DNA of 64,000 bases from Alectoria sarmentosa. Lineage: Eukaryota; Ascomycota; Lecanoromycetes; Lecanorales; Parmeliaceae. The notes under the pieces were generated by a model, which saw only the letters and a program-made list of their open reading frames with translations, ran no database searches and had not been told where the DNA came from. Below, one piece after another: positions 25,734-38,140 of the stretch. The number at the start of each line of letters is the position of its first letter. Positions within the stretch are counted from its first letter, which is position 1. The position numbers and the translations under genes were made by a program. The stretch covers positions 1-64,000 of the forward strand of contig WOGZ01000056.1 of assembly GCA_009733775.1 (NCBI GenBank), written 5' to 3'.

Positions 25734-27548
25734 CTTGGCAAGTAGAGGTTCAAGGTGTCTTGGATTGATTGAGCAGGAGACTCGAAAGCAGGACGAGTAT
25801 TGCAGGAGATGGAATCAAGAAGCAAAGGTCGCCGTCTGTGGTAGAAAGCAGTGTTGACATGCTGAGCCCCCAGAATTGCGTCTTGGGATCTGGCTCAAAT
25901 CCCCCGCACACGGGCCTAGCGGGGATGGTGTCATCACGTCGGGCTTCCAAAGAGGCAGAAGAGCCTTGGAACGATGCATCAATTCGTGTGTCACGATCAT
26001 CCTTTCCCTCAGCTTACCTAGGATCTTTGTGAGAAGGGTTTCAAAGTCAGGGGAATGGGGGATGGGGGATTGGGAATGGCATCGTTCGCCTAATTATTAT
26101 TCGGAGAATAAATACAATACGAGAGTAGAGTACCTTATATACTTTACATACATCACAAACAAATTCTGCACATTTCATCTGCTCGCTTACGATAAAGGCA
26201 TGCTCATCAGGAGGAGGATTGCCTGCATTTCAGGCATTCAGGGACCTCAGGGTCCATATCGTGTGCATTTTGTGGCTTCAGCGTGAGCCCCTCATCAGCC
26301 CCTCATGCCTGAGGCGCAGGGGGGGCCTAGGCTTTCATCGACAGCCAAAGCATCGAGATCTTGATCTGAGCCAGTGAGCATGATTGACACCAACCTTTCT
26401 TGCTCTTTGACCCCCTCATCCAAGATTCGGCAATCTACGGAGTACTTGAACATGACTGAGTGACGCCGGTTGGACCCAAGTCATCCTCGCAGGCTCTCAA
26501 GCTACCCTCTTTGGGGATTTGACCTCTCTTTCTGTTGAACCTCGTGACGGAGAAGACGTCCGAAGTACCAAAGCCTTCGGGGCACTTTCTCATCGCTCTT
26601 CTGCATCGTGAATTATGCGTCTTTGATATTGGGACCATGGCAATGATACAGATCCTGGTTGAAGTTGCATGGCACTCGATAATGCCACTTGATCATCTTT
26701 CTGCGAAACAACGTTTTGCTGTTGACAGGTACTCGTAACAAGCGTTCAATAGCAAAGCAAGCGCATATAGCATACGAGTACATATTCAAGAGCACATACC
26801 TCACAGAACACCTCACTGATGTTAGATGCCCATCTCAAGCAAAGTCTCACAAGAGCACAACAGCGCTGAACAATGCCTGAACAACTCCAGATATGGCCTA
26901 CACGGGTAGGAATACATGAGGAGGGATAAACGGTACCTCACCTTCAGGCAATGCGGTGATCATGCGGTAATTAGGTGAAGAGTTCATCGCCAGTCTTGCC
27001 ATCTTGCCATTACTAGCATTAGTCTCTGGCCATTCCATCTTTGCTTGGCAGTGTAAAGTATTTGAAGGAGGAAACAGGCGGTAGATTTCTTTTGCAGGCC
27101 GCTGAAGATCGAAGCGCCATGGAAATGGAGCTCTCCAAACCAAAGATGTCAAAGACGAAGAGACATCCTAAACCAAGACCAAAGATACATACATACTCTA
27201 CTTAAATCTACTGAACAGTCCGAGATCTGAAACATAGCGCTAAAACGCGGTGGGCAAAGCAAATCCCTACAATTTCGCCAAGCCATCTCGGAAAACAAAG
27301 GAGTACATGTACCTAGAGTATTATCGTCCAGCGACAACACATCTTCTATCATTTACTTATTCTTTTACATACTCACTTTTTCTTTCACATTGCTCGACGC
27401 TCCTTATTGCTTAACAAAAAGCTTCTCTTTATCCTTTGACAGGATCTCTTTTCCCTTACTACCCCATATTCCAACTCCACATATCGCAAGCCACCATCAA
27501 ATAGAACCACACTACACGACACGACACGACACGACACGACACGCCACG
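25734..27548. other. Intergenic between divergent sulfhydrylase and MARVEL genes
   Basis: 1.8 kb holding both promoters. Short frames on both strands show no domain or splice-supported structure. Just before the MARVEL start (about 27517-27547) is a short ACACG-type tandem repeat in the probable 5' UTR. Confidence 0.55.
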
Positions 27549-28178
27549 ATGTTTAATTTCAATCTTCCTCTTCGCTCTGTCCAGCTCATCCTTGCTATCA
27601 TCGCGCTCAGCTTGAATGGCTATGGTACAGTCCCCACCGTCGCCTCTACCTAACTTTCCTTACCTCGCTCTAGCAATCACCGCTGACATCCCTCCACCTC
27701 AGTAACATCCTGGTATCTCCATCACACCCATCCCTCCACCACTCCCTCCTCGCCCCCCTACCTCGTCTTCGTCGCAATCTTCACCCTCCTCACGCTCCCC
27801 TACCTCTTCTCAAACCCTGTCCTCGCCGGCAGCAACAAGCCCAATGGCCGCTTCTTCAACAAGTGGGTCATACTCGCACTCGACTCCTTGACTTGCCTGC
27901 TCTGGTTCGCCGGCTACGTGGCTCTGGCTGTCTTCCATCAGGGATTGATCCTGTGTGGACCGTGTGACGTCATGGTTGGGGGTGTGATTGTCGGTGCTCT
28001 TGCTTGGTAATGCTCCTGAAACTACTTGTGAGAGGGGTGGAGATGCTGACTCGGAAACAGGGCAACTTTCCTCGCATCGACGGTCCTAGCATCGCTACAT
28101 ATCATGCGCACACGCCGCGCCTCCAGCCAGCAGACCCATGCGGGTTGGGTTGGCAAAGAGGAATCTGTGCACATCTAA
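27549..28178 (+). CDS. MARVEL-domain membrane protein
   Basis: Three exons: 27549-27624, 27703-28006, 28061-28178; 165 residues. Four hydrophobic segments in MARVEL order: VQLILAIIALSLNGY, PYLVFVAIFTLLTLPYLF, WVILALDSLTCLLWFAGYVA, VMVGGVIVGALAWATFLAST. The cytosolic tail is RRASSQQTHAGWVGKEESVHI. Fungal relatives (Nce102-like and others) organise plasma-membrane domains or non-classical export; which subfamily this is cannot be told. Introns have GTACAG/CTCAG and GTAATG/AACAG with GCTGAC branch sites. The ATG follows a 5' leader with ACACG repeats. Confidence 0.85.
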
Positions 28179-28608
28179 GAGGTGGAGCACTATGATACAC
28201 TTGCACCCGAGGCCAGAAAGTGTGGGCAGTATCCGACAGCTGCATGCACCGCTCTGTCCGTGGATCAGTCGTGTTGGAAATATCGGCAATTGTCAGGCTT
28301 TTCAATCGACCGTGCCCTGTTCGCCAGTCAAAGTGTCGGAAAGGAAGTCTTGTCAGGTAAACAGTGTTATGCCAAATTCTCGAGCTGGATGTCGCGAGCA
28401 CACGCGGTCCTACCATCACTCTAGAATAACGAATACATGAAGCGTTTCTTGTGCGAATCCAATCAAGGCAGTGTCGTCCATTTGAGCCTCTTAAAATCAT
28501 CTACGCATAGGCAATGCTGGGTAGATGGCTGAGCCTGCTGCGCTGTCATACCTTTTCAACCAAAACCAACAGCATCGAAGCCATCATTCAAAGCCTTGGC
28601 GAGACTAC
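28179..28608. other. Intergenic between convergent genes
   Basis: 430 bp between the stop codons of the MARVEL and WD40 genes. No feature seen. Confidence 0.6.
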
Positions 28609-31600
28609 CTAGTATCTCGATTGTCCGGCCCTCGCCTGATTTATCTCCTCCTCACCCATCCTTGCCCACCAGTAATTTTCCTCAACCATCTCGCTTTCGG
28701 AAAGCGTGTTGTACTCTACGCTTCGATCCTCGTTACCATCGGTAACTGTCGCCTCAACACTTTCACCAACCAGAGAGTCGGCAAGGCTTGTGAAAGACGG
28801 ATGACGGACCGCAAATGCACCTGCGGGACTCGAGAATAAGGGACTTGTCCGGATGGTTTCTCCACCCTCCACCTGCTGAGTTGACTTCATTTCATACTCA
28901 TTAGGATCATGGAGCGCCATCTTTTCGCCATCCTTCTCACGATCCAAAATTTCCTTTCTCTCGTAGAGTAAAGTCGTCATTGGTATTGCTATATCCCATC
29001 GTTTCTCACCCCTTTTGGAAATTGGTTGCTTCTTCTCGAACTTCTTGCGTAGGCGACCAATACCAGGCTCGGCGGCTTCTTTGCGAGCGTATGTAGCGTA
29101 GGGACCTCGGTAATTGAGCCCTTGTCCCACTCCAAGTTCCTTATGATATTCCAGTTGACCTGATTTGACGAACGCTTTAGCAGCTTCGACACCCTCAGTG
29201 CCAGGATTGTCATCGTTTCGATCAAGTTTTGAACCGTTTCCATCAGAAGCTCTCACAAGATCGATATACGCGTCCGTGCTTTTGACATTTGAACGTGGCC
29301 CACAAGGAGCAGATGAGAGAACATGAATGCCTCCTTCGGCATCACCAACAAGTAGGTTGTTGCCGTCAGGGGAGAAGGCTCCGCTTTGTATACTGACATC
29401 AAAATTGGCGACATCGCGGATCAATACATCTTTGGGATGGCGCCGAACATCCCAAGCCTTGATCATACCGTCGGAAGACCCAGTGTAGAACAGAGAGCCG
29501 CCAGGACCCCAAAGACTCAACATCACCCCGGTATCAGCTTCTTCCCGTTCCCTTGTGTGATCTAAATCCACTAGAGGTCTGCCGTGCTCCAAGCGATGAA
29601 GTGGCTGATCTGGCCAGCGATAATCCCAAACGTAGGAAATGCCGTCCGTACAGCCAGCAGTTACAATGTTTGGATTTAAGGGGGAGAAAGTGATGTCTTG
29701 CATGTCTATAGCAGGACACTCGTATTCGACTTGGTAACGTTTCGGCGTTCGGACATCCCAAGTGCGAACCACGGTTTTCGTGTTGAATTTGTCCATGACA
29801 TGAATACCAGGAGCACCACCTGTAGCAAAGAAAGGTTGAGTGGGGTGCCACGCTGCAGCATAAACGCTTTGTGATGATGGCGTGACTTTGATGCCCTCGA
29901 AAACATTGGCGTCCCAGAGGCAGAGCTGTCCCCCACCGGAAAGCAGATCCCCTTGCTGCTCCCACTGTTGGAAGCCCGCCAGTAGTAGATGACTATTGTA
30001 AGGACTAGGACCCCACCTCAAACACTCTGGATATATTTTCCATTCAGGCCTTGCTTCTGCACGTGACGCCGAAACTTTCACATAAAAGGAAGGCTCTAAA
30101 GGATTGTAATAGACTCGAACGGCATCTTTAACACACTTGGAGGCAGTAGCAAACAAACCTTGTCGATGCTCACAGATCTCGACGCTGGTCACCCAGGCTT
30201 CGTGGCGGAGAGTGCTCAAACACTGGTGTTTCCCACCCGAGATATCCCAGATCTTGACGGTGCAGTCATGACTCGCAGTGAACATTCGGTCTCCTGTGGG
30301 TGAGAATGCAATTGAGGTAACGGTCTCGTATACTTTAGGATCGCAAGCGTCGTAGACAGCTTGAGTAGCATTGGGTCCATTCGGAATCGTTTCAGGTTTC
30401 GGCCGATCAATCCTATGATCAGGTAACTCTCGAATTTGATTCGAAGTGAGATTACCGAGTAATAGGTTGAAGGGACGGTTGTACTGTATATCCTCAATAT
30501 TGGTATGTGCAGCCGCCCCAAATGCATACATATTGGAATCTGGGCTCCATGCAACCGCAACCACGTCACCCGACGCTCCTTTCCAATTCTTCCAAGGTTC
30601 AATCATCTCGCTTTTCAGTTGCTGGAGGTCCCCCATCGTTCTGACGTGTCGTCCACGAGAGCTTAGGCCAAGCTCGCGGTTCCGAAGCAGCGACGAAATG
30701 CAACGTCCGGGGTGGCGTACAGGATCGATCACCTTGGTCTCAACCCTAACAAACTTTGGCTTCCCAAGTTTGGTGGGGAGATCGACATGTTTCACGATGC
30801 TTTGATTAGCAACAAGCTGCATTCGGTTTGTGGGAGTGATAGGGTATCTCTGTCCATCATTAGATGGCCGGCTGAGCGGATCAGTGACCAAGACTGCCAC
30901 GACGTGCTCGAGACTCGGATCGAGCGCGGTGGCGAGCTTTGGACGCAAAATTGGTCGAGGTTCTTTCTGGGGAGTAGAAACTTTCAATGGCCTTTTTCCT
31001 ATTGTTTGCTGGGCTGATTGATTGTTTGCAGTGGTGTTTCGAGATTTTGCGAGATTGGAGAATATCAGTTCGCCGCTATCAGCAGGCGTCTCTTCCACGT
31101 CTGTCATTCTTCCTTGATCTTGGGCTGGAGGTTCTCGCACTGCCGTCAAGACATCATCGTAGCTTGCGAACTCGGGTGCGACAGGCCCCATGTCTGTTGG
31201 TTCTTCTATGCTGGCAAGAAGCTCCAAAGCTGACTTTTGGTTTGTAGGTGTCCTTTTCTTTTCGGCAGCAGTGGTCCAGGCTGTCAGCTGTGTCTCACTC
31301 TCGCGCGGGGTCGCAGGTTGATTTGCTAAAGCTTTCAAGAGCCGCAATTGGTCTTTGCCATTCGATACGCCCACATTGTTGCTGTGCTGGTTTGGAATTA
31401 GAGCAGGCAAGGATGGATCAGTTGAGAGTCCCGTGACGGGCCGCGAATGTAAGCGATCATCAGTAGGTATAAAGTGACTGTATTTGGGTTTGGGGGTGGT
31501 TTTTGAAGTCCTGGTAGGATTGTAATATTTGTTGCCGCGTCTGCGGCGCTGAGCAGGGTACCGACCACGATCAAAATCGGGTCCGAAAGGAGGCGTTGGA

Positions 31601-33793
31601 GACTTAGTCGGGGAGTTTCGTAACGACAATGAATGTGGTTGAGCTAGGCCTATGGGATGTAGTTGCCACGGGGTCTGGGCCTCTTCTCTTTGATTTACTG
31701 CAATGGCCAGACTCGAGGAGGCATTTTTGGAAGGATTTAGACCGGGCGTAAGAGGACGATGACCTTCGGCCAGAACTGCTTTACCTCTGGTCGTGCCTTC
31801 TAGACCTGAAGAACCCGATGACAGTGTAGCTATATCAAGTCTTGAATCATTCGCAGGAGTAGCTGAGTTATGTAAAGTTTGCGCATTAGCTTTCCTGGCC
31901 TTTTGACGAAATGACTTCTTTACGAAGTGCTTGATTTTCTTCTTTGTATCTTCGTCCAGCTGGTACGAATCCTCCGAGTGAGATGCTAATCTTTTCCGAA
32001 CATCGTTGACGACCTAAAGGGTCAGTGTATGTTTATTGAGGCTCGTCAACTTCTATTCAGACATCGAAGTAGACTTACAATCTTGCCGATAGCATCTAAT
32101 TCTTCCCGAGGAAGACTGTCTTTGTGACGCTTTTTGGATTTCTTCATGGCAGGATACACCACTGAGTCGAAAAGGCCAGTAAATGCGACATGCCCGATGG
32201 ATGCCGACGACGGTCTGGGCTCAGATGTTGAAGGGCCAGAAGCTTCGTGGAATCTCTGCTGGAGCCTAGGATCTATCTTCTCTTGCAAGAGCAGCATTGA
32301 TGGCTTGGGCCGTCCAAAGGGACTAGCGTCTACCTGGCCTGTTGATGCGCCATTCTTCCCAACCTCTGCAGTTGATGGCTTCGATAGCGACTCATCGTTC
32401 ATTTTGACTGTACTGTTGGTAGACGGATCGCGCTCGAGTTGATCAGGTTTGAGGAGAGGAGCAGTAATACCTTTCGAAGGATACTCCCGCGAGGCATTGA
32501 AGTTGATGGGGGACCCACTTCTAACCCTCAGTGCTCTTTGGTGGAAATTTTCCGATACCGTCTTCAAAATCAGTTCCGTTCGTTGGTTCTTAGGGCAAAT
32601 TGCACTCGCTGGACAGAAAGCCTCGATGCCTTGCTCCAGAATTTTGTGGGTAATCTATTCCATCCGTTATTTCCGCTCGAAGCATAGGAGATTTCAGCCT
32701 GTGACTCGACGAGAAGACTTACGCCTCTTCCAATTCCAGTCAATTCGTCCTCGGTCAGACTTTGCTTGTAATCTGCTTTCGCTGCTTTGATAGCAGGGAA
32801 TACACACCTCGGGAAGCAACCACCTGGAGAACTTTTACCTATCTCATTTTGTGAAAGCTTCCTATCGGCGGATTCAGCTGAATTCGAGGCAGTGGAGTCA
32901 TGATGTGCATTCTGTTCATCATTCCATCTGGCCGATTTGACAGGATAATCGCGGGATCGGGGCGATCCTGAGTATTTGCGCTTCTTTATCCCGAGAGAGA
33001 TTGATTTTTCCTTGATGGAGGACAAGCTGTTGCCTTCGTTGGCTGTCAAGTCTCCATGTCTCCCAGCCGATGGCGTCGGTGAGTAGGTGAAAATTCTGCC
33101 CTGTCCCCTTCGCTCTTCTAGACTTTTCTTCGTATTCGATGTGGGTGACCATTCATCCGCATCTTTCCTGGGTCTCCCAGACTTCCTCGGTGTACTGACG
33201 CCAGGCTGCTGTAGTACGAGGTTTGGATCCTTGTTGACCCATTCTTCCAATTCATTGCACGTTTCGGCAATGTTGTGCTTGGCGGAGACCGCGGCTAAGC
33301 GTGGCGTACGAATTGTAGGGGTACCGGCCCCGGAAGGAACAGATGTTGTCACCCTTGGCTGTTGCTTCTTGCCCTCTGTCCTATCTAATAATGATGGAGA
33401 CTTCGCTGGCCGTGTAGCCGCTGCAACCAGCGCTGACCAAGAAAATGAGACATCGGGGGTAGAGACCAGGCAATCTAGTCCTTGTATAGCATTGTCCCTC
33501 TCATCCTTCTGAAGGCCATTCGTTTCGATTCTGGCGGGATTGGAAAATGTTCCAACCCTGGGCGGTACCAGCGGGTTGGAAGCAAAGGCCGGGAGTGGAG
33601 TCGTCTCAATTAGGTCGATACGATCGTTGGAGTCCTTGTAAGGAATTCGCTTTTTCAACGATTCGAAGTGGTTTGTCAATCGGGACGCTGCCGCAAAGGC
33701 CTTCTCACAAGCAGCATCCGCCCTTGCGATGCTCTTGTCATGGTCGTCTTCGCCAGTCAGATCGATAATGCCACTATGTGTGGTCTGTGCCAT
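28609..33793 (-). CDS. Large WD40 protein with WDxR motifs; candidate DIM-9/Raf1-type DCAF
   Basis: Three exons: 33793-32723, 32654-32079, 32013-28609, both introns phase 0 with GTAAGT donors; 1683 residues. The N-terminus has GIIDLTGEDD (a SUMO-interacting-type motif). An AT-hook core follows (RKSGRPRKDADEW, about residue 210), then a duplicated helical module (PAIKAAKADYKQSLTEDELTGIGRG and PAMKKSKKRHKDSLPREELDAIGKI onward). After a long basic disordered stretch come WD40 repeats at about 1010-1460 (SHDCTVKIWDISGG, TDGISYVWDYRW, SDGMIKAWDVRRHPKD). TWDVR, VWDYR and AWDVR are WDxR boxes, the DDB1-binding signature of CUL4 substrate receptors. In Neurospora and fission yeast such a WD40 receptor (DIM-9, Raf1) recruits the H3K9 methyltransferase complex. 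The assignment to that family is inference from architecture; a generic nuclear WD40 scaffold is the alternative. Confidence 0.85.
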
Positions 33794-34670
33794 GGTGGAG
33801 GCTTCAAGGAGAGGATCTAAGGCTGTGTGATAAGGGCGATTGAAGAGAGACTGAGCCCAGTCATATCATGATGTCGACCTCTTCGAGGGCAAAGGATGTT
33901 GACCTGAGAGGTGAGCGCTGACAATACATACTCTGAGAGGGATTTCAAAGTGTCAATTAAACTGTGAAGAAAGTTGAAAGCAGCCATGCAAATGTGATCA
34001 TGGGCAGGCACCTTTTGATGTTTCAGTCATGGAGGTGAATATGAATCGCGGTGGACCGCGACGGAACTCTAAAACCCCCTAGGTTTAGCGTATTTCATTG
34101 GAAAGCTGGGCATTGCTACATATCACATGTATCATATGAATTCTGTCAATACTGACATATGTTGTATCATGAATACGTTCTTGCATAACTTGGCATTGAC
34201 TATTAAGCTACAAGAGATTTTTGTCATGGTGTTATATTGCTGTTGCAGTATGACTATGGAAACTCTGGAAACCATTGACGAGTGAAATCGTAATTTCCAT
34301 GCAAACACGGCAGAACGCAGTCATAGAAAGGAATTGGCTACAACAAGCAAATTTCTATAATCGAAACGCCCTGAGAATTGCAAGGACTTGTTGATTGTAG
34401 GTACTTCTTGGAACAGATGTAATCAGAAGACGTTATCATTGTGTAATTATCAGCCGGGGGTGAGAGCAAGTCGCAATGCCAGGCTTTTCCGTTCAGCTGT
34501 ACGCAGTAGACTTTCAAGACAAGGGTGCACGTAACATCAGGGATTTGAAGGACGAAGACAATTCTTGCGGTTGGGGTCAGGGGCACGAGGTATTTTTCGC
34601 GTATTACATGACCTTCAGGCACACGTACGAAGCTGTTGCTAAGTAAAAGCAACCCTTCAACTGTGGTATT
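33794..34670. other. Intergenic, nothing recognised
   Basis: Contains the promoter of the WD40 gene and the 3' flank of the MFS gene. Somewhat AT-rich around 34.1-34.4 kb; no ORF with support. Confidence 0.6.
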
Positions 34671-36096
34671 TCATCCTGGGGATAGAGACTTCGGGGGAGC
34701 TTTCAAGGTTCCAAACACGATTGCACAAACCCCCAGCATGCCCGCCCCTCCGATGGCGTATGCAACATCTCGGCCTGCCCACCAATATAAGGTACAAAAT
34801 AAGAGGGGCCCACAAGATCTTCCGATCTGACCTAGAAGCCAGTGGGTCAGTAATTCAAGGCCGTGATAGCAAGAGGTCGTAGCTTACCCCAACTTCGGTG
34901 ATTACCCAGCTTCCCACCCCTTTCTGCTTCGGCAGCCTCGAAGCTACTCAAGCTATTCAATCCAGTCACGACCGTAGCAGTCGTCACCGCCAGTAATGTG
35001 GCAGCTCCCCACAGTCCCGCTTCCGTCGTCAATCTGCCTAGCATAAAGAAGCTCGCTGCGCATGCCACTGTACCGACCTGAACGACTCGAAGCGGGTGCA
35101 GCTTCCTGGTGATGAATCCTTGCAGTATCGCAGCGACCAGACCCATGAATCCAAGGAGCCTGCCAGATTGTGAGGACGTGTAGGCAAATAAATCGTAAGT
35201 CATGAACGGAAGTGAGAACTCCATGCCGCTGAAAAATAGGATGAAAATGAAATGGGTGAAATTTAAAAGTGTATGCGAATTCGTACGAATATGGTTGTGT
35301 TGCTCTGATCCAGTCTTCAGTATCGAGCCTTTGGTTGCCGGCCGTATACGTGATGAAGGTAGAGTCTCCGGTAGATAGAAGTATAGATACGTTGTCTCCA
35401 TCACAATCAAGAAGAGCGAAAACCCAGCAGCTGTAGCGAAAGGATTTTCGACTACTGTTTCGATATTTGCGAGAGCCGCTCCCAGCGCCGGTCCAAATGT
35501 AAAGGCGATAGAGAAACATACTCCAACCAGAGCCATTGTGGCGCCTCTTTGCTTGTCGTCGCTAACGTCCGCTGCCATGGCTGTTGCTAGTTGAACATTC
35601 CCTTCACTCAAACCTCCTACTACTCTGCTCGCCAAGAATGTTCGGAAGTCCGTCGCCGCTACCCACAAGGCCACTGAGGCAATGTTTCCAGCCATTGACC
35701 AGAGAAGTGCCGTTCGTCGCCCATATCTGTCGGAGAGGGTTCCGATCACAGGAGAAGCAATTGCCTGAAGGAAGGAGAACAACGAGCCAAGAGCGCCTCC
35801 AAGGAGGACTATGTCATATCGATCGCTGATGGGGCGCGAGAAGGATTGCTTATAAGTATTCAAGCCAAACAGAATGCGATTAAGGAGTGTGGAGGAGTCA
35901 TCTTGAGTCTCGAGGTTGCGGTAGAACTCGAGGAGCTTTGGAAAAAGGGGAAGGATAAAAGTGAAGGATATCTAGGACCGGTCAGCAAGGTCAGTTTGCA
36001 GGGCAGGCACGGACACACCAGGTCGAGCAACAAGGAGACAAATATGACTTGTAAGATCCGCCTTCGTTTGGCAGGAGATACTGGGGTGGCAGACAT
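34671..36096 (-). CDS. Major facilitator superfamily transporter
   Basis: Exons 36096-36019, 35971-34888, 34831-34671; 440 residues. Splicing rebuilds the family landmarks: VSLLLDLISFTFILPLFPKL over the first junction and HRSWGQIGRSCGPLLFC over the second. The loop 2-3 signature is GTLSDRYGRRTALLWSMAGN (about residue 105). TM segments continue to WWAGRDVAYAIGGAGMLGVC near the C-terminus. This resembles the YCR023C/MFSD10-like group of intracellular or vacuolar MFS proteins; the substrate is unknown. Introns are 47 and 56 bp. The ATG at 36096 is chosen over one four codons upstream because the sequence MSATPVSPAKRRR is the usual short basic lead. Confidence 0.9.
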
Positions 36097-36379
36097 GATA
36101 GGTAGCAAGTGGTAGTAGTGGATTCTTTGAGATTGTCGTACACGCTTTCTATGCGCAACGACGCTTGCTTCTTAGTAAACATGACAGGAAACGAGGTGAC
36201 GGGACTTTCACAGTCAAGTAGAAGGAGACAGAGTGTCTTCAGGACGAAGCGGACACACACTAAGTACGGAACATGTGTGGCATGATCAACCCAATCAACT
36301 GTGGGGAGGGCTGAATCCGGCAATCGAGCTTTCCCGGGGAACTTCGATCCGGCGCTTAAGTTGAGCGTATCTGAAAACC

Positions 36380-36865
36380 TCCGCATCTCTTGGCGTAAGA
36401 GGTCCGACGCACACCCCCATAGAGTCATAGACCCAAATCTCAACTTGAGAATTCGCAAGATCATGGAATAGGAACTTTGTATAAATTCTTTTTATTTGGA
36501 CCTATAACCTGCAGTAAAAAACAAAGCTAAAGCAAAAGAGATCTTATCTTCAGCTGCATGGTCCACTTCCCCGTTCAAATTTCTGACCTCAATGTAAACG
36601 TAGATGCTATCACTCATCGCCTAGGGTTCACTCTGTAGGACTGAACCCCTGAAAAGTGAACCCTGCCAGACGACGGGATAGTTGAAGTATTTTTCTTATT
36701 GCTCTCCTATATCTTAGTATCTTTGAGATCGCAGCGACGAAGAAACTTGGTTGTATTTATATATATATCTTTGCGATTCATCTTATGGTCTTCAAGTTGA
36801 TGTTTTGAATCTCTGGGGGTGTGCGTTGGATCTCCCATGCCAAGAAATGCGGAGGTTATTGACTA
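36380..36865. repeat. Imperfect inverted repeat, arms about 75 bp
   Basis: The minus strand at about 36460-36380 and the plus strand at about 36790-36865 share TCAAGTTGA, then GGGGGTGTGCGTYGGA, CGCCAAGAGATGCGGAGGTT and CATGCCAAGAAATGCGGAGG. Both read an open LWGCA-DL--QEMRR segment. The roughly 330-bp spacer has no recognised gene. Confidence 0.7.
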
Positions 36866-38103
36866 CGTCAAATCCTCGTTTTCCTCCGACCCCCCAGAAC
36901 CACAGTCACAACGGGGTTCAGCTGCAAACATCAACTTCATAAAAGTGATTCAAGATGTCGAAATTCTCAGACAATGCTTGGTAGCTTGGAGTCGATGCCA
37001 ACCTACAAATTGTCTCGCAGAAGTGTCGGTATCTGGCTTAAATATCCGGCTCCCTTGACCTTTTCCTTTCCAACTTCTGCACCCAGGCTCGAAGAAGGAC
37101 CCTATGTTCTCACAAAAGAATGCTGTGAATGGCATGGGGCCTGGGGAAGTACGGTTTCCGAGAGTACATGGAAGGTATGTGCATAGAGTACTGCTAATGG
37201 AATGTGCTGCTGGACGAATACATTTGCAAGGACAAATGGCGGACATGAAGTCTGTGGAGGATGTGGGAACTTTATCCTTTACCGAGTATCATCGTCAATA
37301 TTGACGTCAGTAGAGTTCATTCTCAGCAACGAATTCCAATACAGCTGGCCATAATTCCCCAATGGTTCTGGTTTTGCTTCCATATTCCTCAAAGATTCGG
37401 CGCATTCTTTTTTAAATGAGTCGATTGGCCAATTCCTCTGATGTGGTGCTTCTCGGTCGACAGCGGGCAATACCAATTCATCCGCAGCTCTGACTACAGA
37501 GGTGAGATGTAAACATGATGAAGGTGTTTCAAAAATATACACATTCTTTCTTCACCACCAACTGGGACAAGATCGATTTTCATTCCTGTCCTTGCGCAAT
37601 CATGGGTCCCTAAGCATTCAAGCTCCAATGGACACGCGACGTCCTTTTTCCACCAATTTCCAATACCCTTCGTCTAACAACGAGCAGAACTATCCCTGGG
37701 GCCGCGTCTGTGAATCCTCCTTGTCCGCCAGCCTCTGTTCCAAAACTTCCAATACTGACTTCGAGATTGAAGAAAAACCTTATGCCGAGATGCAGATGGG
37801 CGACTAGCCTGTCCAGCCTGTCAAGAGCTCGAAGACTGGAGAATTTTTGCATAAGATCGTGGACGAGTATAAAGAAGGTTTGCTAGGGAAAAAGAATTGT
37901 AGAGACGTGTGGAGGCGTACTGCCGTTTCCGCCAAAGATATTATCGACAAACAAAGCGCTGGAGCTGCAGATCCACCCGGACAAAGATCTCGCAGCAAAG
38001 TTACATGCAAAGGATTCAGAGAAGTACACCGATAATAATGCAAGATTTATATCTGTATCGACTTATCCTGATTAAGTGTATTTCCTGAGTAGCAAGACAC
38101 GTT

Positions 38104-38140
38104 GCGGGTGTAGCACACGTGTCGGGTGTAGCACACGTGT
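38104..38140. repeat. Tandem pair of 18-bp units with CACGTG
   Basis: CGGGTGTAGCACACGTGT occurs twice back to back. Each contains the palindromic E-box CACGTG, a bHLH binding core. Whether it controls anything is unknown. Confidence 0.6.

Noticed and set aside
35860..36096. Apparent frameshift at the start of the MFS gene
   Set aside because: Recounting the base run (five A at 35942-35946) and splicing 36018-35972 gives the expected LISFTFILPLFPKL in one frame; no lesion.
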